Assembly (NCBI GenBank): GCA_964276095.1
Contig: CAXYDR010000002.1
Span: forward strand, 124,001-188,000
Direction: 5' to 3'
DNA from: GCA-2733415 sp964276095
Lineage (GTDB): Bacteria; Bacteroidota; Bacteroidia; Flavobacteriales; Flavobacteriaceae
DNA: 64,000 nt
A program made the translations under genes and the position numbers. Of this stretch, positions 61,774 through 64,000 are shown piece after piece (positions within the stretch are counted from its first letter, which is position 1; every line of letters begins with the position of its first letter). Below the pieces are notes generated by a model that had not been told where the DNA came from, did no database searches, and saw only the letters and a list, made by a program, of their open reading frames with translations.

Positions 61774-62772
61774 TTATAATTTATGAGATATAAACGGATA
61801 ATCTTCTTGATCGTAAACCATATCGTACATTTGTTGTACTTCTGGGTAAGCAGAATCTTCAGCGAATTGCTCACATTCTTTAACTAACGTTTTAACACGC
61901 TTATTAATTTCTTCTATCTGATCTTCAGTAGCGTATTTTTTTTCTAAAATAGTTGCCTTAATAGTTGTTATAGGATCTATCTTCTTATATTCTGCTACTT
62001 CATCCTTTGTTCTATAATGTTGCGCATCTGACATAGAGTGACCTCTATAACGATACGTTTTCATTTCTAAAAATGTAGGTCCATTTCCAGCTCTTGCATG
62101 TTCCATAGCAATATCTACTTCTTTTGCAACTGCTATAGGATCCATTCCATCAACAGGACGACAAGGCATTTCATAACCTAATCCTAATTTCCAAATTTCA
62201 GTATGATTTGCTGTACGTTCAACCGAAGTTCCCATTGCGTATCCATTGTTTTCAACAATAAATACTACTGGAAGTTTCCATAACATAGCCATGTTAAATG
62301 TTTCATGTAATGACCCCTGACGAGCAGCTCCATCACCAAAATAACATAAAGAAACAGCTCCTGTGTTATGATATTTATCTCCAAAAGCCATACCAGCACC
62401 TAAAGGGATTTGACCTCCAACGATACCATGACCTCCATAAAACCCTTTCTCCTTAGAAAAGATATGCATAGATCCACCCATACCTTTTGAAGTACCAGTT
62501 ACTTTACCATACAACTCAGCCATAACTGCCTTAGGATCTACTCCCATTCCAATAGGTTGAACATGATTACGATATGCAGTAATCATTTTATCTTTAGATA
62601 AATCCATTGCATGTAACGAACCTGCTAAAACAGCTTCTTGACCATTATACAAATGCAAGAAACCTCTTACTTTTTGCTGGATATATACTGCAGCTAATTT
62701 ATCTTCAAACTTTCTCCAAAACAGCATGTCCTCATACCATTTTAAATAAGTTGCTTTAGTAATTTTTTTCAT
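61774..62772 (-). CDS. pdhA: pyruvate dehydrogenase E1 component, alpha subunit
   Basis: A 332-residue thiamine diphosphate enzyme subunit. The TPP motif is GDGAARQGSLHETFNMAMLW...VENN, and the conserved phosphorylation-loop-like YRYRGHSMSDAQHYR is present. The E1 beta gene is not adjacent, as is common in Flavobacteria. It is preceded by a good promoter (TATTTTTG with an upstream TTTTG) and by the terminator of cdd. Confidence 0.97.
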   Translation of the reverse strand: MKKITKATYLKWYEDMLFWRKFEDKLAAVYIQQKVRGFLHLYNGQEAVLAGSLHAMDLSKDKMITAYRNHVQPIGMGVDPKAVMAELYGKVTGTSKGMGGSMHIFSKEKGFYGGHGIVGGQIPLGAGMAFGDKYHNTGAVSLCYFGDGAARQGSLHETFNMAMLWKLPVVFIVENNGYAMGTSVERTANHTEIWKLGLGYEMPCRPVDGMDPIAVAKEVDIAMEHARAGNGPTFLEMKTYRYRGHSMSDAQHYRTKDEVAEYKKIDPITTIKATILEKKYATEDQIEEINKRVKTLVKECEQFAEDSAYPEVQQMYDMVYDQEDYPFISHKL

Positions 62773-62814
62773 CTCCTCTGAATTTTGAAGTAGTTTTAAT
62801 TTTTAATCAGTTAA

Positions 62815-62843
62815 CAAAAATAGTCTTTCAAAATGAATCAAAA
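62815..62843 (-). promoter_or_regulatory. promoter of pdhA-aceF
   Basis: Minus-strand -7 TATTTTTG (62815-62822) with TTTTG (62839-62843) about 16 bases upstream as the -33 element; 42 bases before ATG 62772. Confidence 0.6.
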
Positions 62844-62858
62844 AACTCTTTATCAAAA

Positions 62859-62895
62859 AAAATCAACTATTTGACAATTTCAAATAGTTGATTTT
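62859..62895 (-). terminator. cdd terminator
   Basis: 15-bp stem AAAATCAACTATTTG/CAAATAGTTGATTTT with a 7-base loop and a T-run on the minus strand. Confidence 0.9.
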
Positions 62896-62927
62896 TTTAA
62901 CTTTTATATTTTAATCACAAAACAGTA

Positions 62928-63410
62928 TTACAAATGTGATTTTTTAAACATTAGCGGCAATAAATCTGACAACGATTCAGATTTCATAATAGCGCCTTCT
63001 TCACCCATGAAATATAACTCAATACCTTCATCCTGTCTGGTTTCATATTCAGCTATCGATTGCCTACAAGCTCCACAAGGAGGTATAGGTTCAACCACTT
63101 TATGATTTTCAGAAGTAGCTGTAATAGCCATTATTTTAATTTTAGCTTTTGGATACAAAGCGCCAGCTTGAAAAATAGCTACACGTTCTGCACATAGACC
63201 AGATGGGTAAGCAGCATTCTCTTGATTTGAACCAATAACAACTTTTCCATTATCCAACAACAAAGCAGCACCAACATTAAATTTAGAATATGGAGAATAT
63301 GCATTATTTCGTGCAGAAACCGCAGATTCCATTAGACTAAAAACAGCTGAAGGAAGTTCCGACAGCTGTTCGTATATTTTAAATGTTGCGCTTATAGTAA
63401 GCTCTTTCAT
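62928..63410 (-). CDS. cdd: cytidine deaminase
   Basis: A 160-residue zinc enzyme that deaminates cytidine and deoxycytidine to uridine forms in pyrimidine salvage. The zinc site is C-A-E in YPSGLCAERVAIF plus PPCGACRQ. NAYSPYSKFNVGAALLLDNG is the family N-terminus. It lies 14 bases after porV and is co-transcribed with it, the usual Flavobacteriaceae order. Confidence 0.96.
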   Translation of the reverse strand: MKELTISATFKIYEQLSELPSAVFSLMESAVSARNNAYSPYSKFNVGAALLLDNGKVVIGSNQENAAYPSGLCAERVAIFQAGALYPKAKIKIMAITATSENHKVVEPIPPCGACRQSIAEYETRQDEGIELYFMGEEGAIMKSESLSDLLPLMFKKSHL

Positions 63411-63424
63411 TTATATCTATTTAA

Positions 63425-64000
63425 TTAATTATTTCCGTTTCCACCTAAGTTAAACGATAAAGAAAAACGTAATGTATTTTCTAATGGACTAGGTGTTTTT
63501 GATGCAGATAATAAATATGACACATCAATATTTACTACGCTATATTTAAACCCTGCTCCTAAAGCAAAGAATTTTCTTGCTCCTTTAGTTTCGTGCTCAT
63601 TGAAATACCCTAATCTAAATGCAAAAGCATCTTGATACGTATACTCAGCACCAACAGAGTATGTAAATTCATTTAATTCCTCACTAAAACCTCCTGGAGC
63701 ATCTCCAAAAGACTGGAACATTCCTGAAGTAAAGTTTACATTAGGATCACTACCTTCAATTATATAACTATTATCTTGAGCAACAAGAGTATCTACTCCA
63801 TCATCGTACTGACCATTCCCTGGAGTAATAGTCGACCCATTATCACCATCATCAACATAATCTATTTTTGTTCCATAAACAGGTGGTGTAGGCACCATTA
63901 ATTTCGCTGCTTCAACTGTTACACCTATTTTGTTAGCTCCATCTAAAATAAAATCAAACCCTCCACCTAAACGCAACGTTGTTGGTAAAAAACTTTCATT
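63425..64000 (-). CDS. porV: T9SS outer-membrane protein PorV (partial)
   Basis: The frame is open to the window's right edge, and the visible part starts NESFLPTTLRLGGGFDF. About 191 C-terminal residues are seen of a protein that is normally about 380-400. The barrel-type C-terminus (AFRLGYFNEHETKGARKFFALGAGFKYSVVNIDVSYLL) matches PorV (also called LptO), the shuttle protein that binds T9SS cargo C-terminal domains at the outer membrane and takes them to the PorU sortase. Together with the type A and B cargo here it shows an active T9SS. It is upstream of cdd. Confidence 0.93.
   Translation of the reverse strand, partial: NESFLPTTLRLGGGFDFILDGANKIGVTVEAAKLMVPTPPVYGTKIDYVDDGDNGSTITPGNGQYDDGVDTLVAQDNSYIIEGSDPNVNFTSGMFQSFGDAPGGFSEELNEFTYSVGAEYTYQDAFAFRLGYFNEHETKGARKFFALGAGFKYSVVNIDVSYLLSASKTPSPLENTLRFSLSFNLGGNGNN

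Noticed and set aside
1..64000. Search for CRISPR arrays, tRNA or rRNA genes, transposases, integrases and attachment sites
   Set aside because: No regularly spaced repeats, no recognisable RNA gene sequence and no mobile-element protein were found on either strand by reading.

Overview
The window is AT-rich chromosomal DNA from a member of the Bacteroidota, most likely a marine Flavobacteriaceae species of the Tenacibaculum/Polaribacter kind (inference from gene content and style). Three things support this. There are several type IX secretion (T9SS) parts: PorV at the right edge, a PorP/SprF protein, and type A and type B sorted cargo. Many operons are preceded by the Bacteroidota -7 element TAnnTTTG rather than a sigma-70 -10 box. 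There are several Bacteroidota-specific gene orders, such as porV-cdd-pdhA-aceF. I see no tRNA, rRNA, insertion sequence, prophage, integrase or CRISPR array. It reads as core chromosome with some accessory genes.

Layout. Bases 1-5230 hold the 3' part of a thioester alpha-2-macroglobulin, followed by a small unknown gene. At 5.6-10 kb lie katG, a divergent ECF sigma factor with a small membrane partner (a 35-bp palindrome lies between katG and the sigma gene), and a BAAT-like hydrolase. At 10-15.3 kb are a B12-binding radical SAM protein and a large LamG/T9SS type A secreted protein with a structured upstream region. At 15.8-20 kb is a purine block: obgE and a fused hypoxanthine phosphoribosyltransferase-adenylate kinase on the minus strand, divergent from purK-purE. 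An M3 peptidase follows at 20.3-22.3 kb.

At 22.4-25.2 kb is a GbsR/MarR-regulated four-gene unit (regulator, DCC membrane protein, TIGR01777 epimerase, SRPBCC) that carries two copies of the same inverted repeat. At 25.4-27.1 kb are a second ECF sigma factor, a degenerate zinc-finger anti-sigma-like protein preceded by a 12-codon leader ORF, and a UbiA-like membrane protein. At 27.3-32.8 kb are gcvP, a FabH-like ketoacyl synthase, proC and a decapitated YceI gene. At 32.8-37.3 kb is an unusual lipoprotein operon: a metallophosphoesterase fused to a kinase-like domain and an outer-membrane barrel, plus a beta-propeller lipoprotein. At 37.6-41.6 kb are an HD-phosphohydrolase/Pycsar-effector fusion, an AHSA1 protein and a large GAF protein.

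At 41.7-48.2 kb are a methyltransferase/glycosyltransferase pair, asnB, a PafA-type phosphatase and MlaE/MlaF. At 48.2-51.9 kb a minus-strand unit holds a transglutaminase-like protein, a DUF389 protein, mannose-1-phosphate guanylyltransferase and a SprT-like protein. At 52-58.3 kb is a T9SS type B adhesin/PorP-SprF/OmpA operon. At 58.4-64 kb are an SDR, an M28 peptidase, pyruvate dehydrogenase E2 and E1-alpha, cytidine deaminase and the end of porV.

Best leads for undescribed biology: the phosphatase-kinase-barrel fusion (32781-36443), the HD-PycTM fusion without a cyclase neighbour (37602-38792), the twin GbsR-type operators (22360-22389 and 23011-23030), the katG/sigma palindrome (7967-8001) and the leader peptide coupled to a defective zinc-finger anti-sigma gene (25947-26251). 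All functional calls come from reading motifs; no database search was run.
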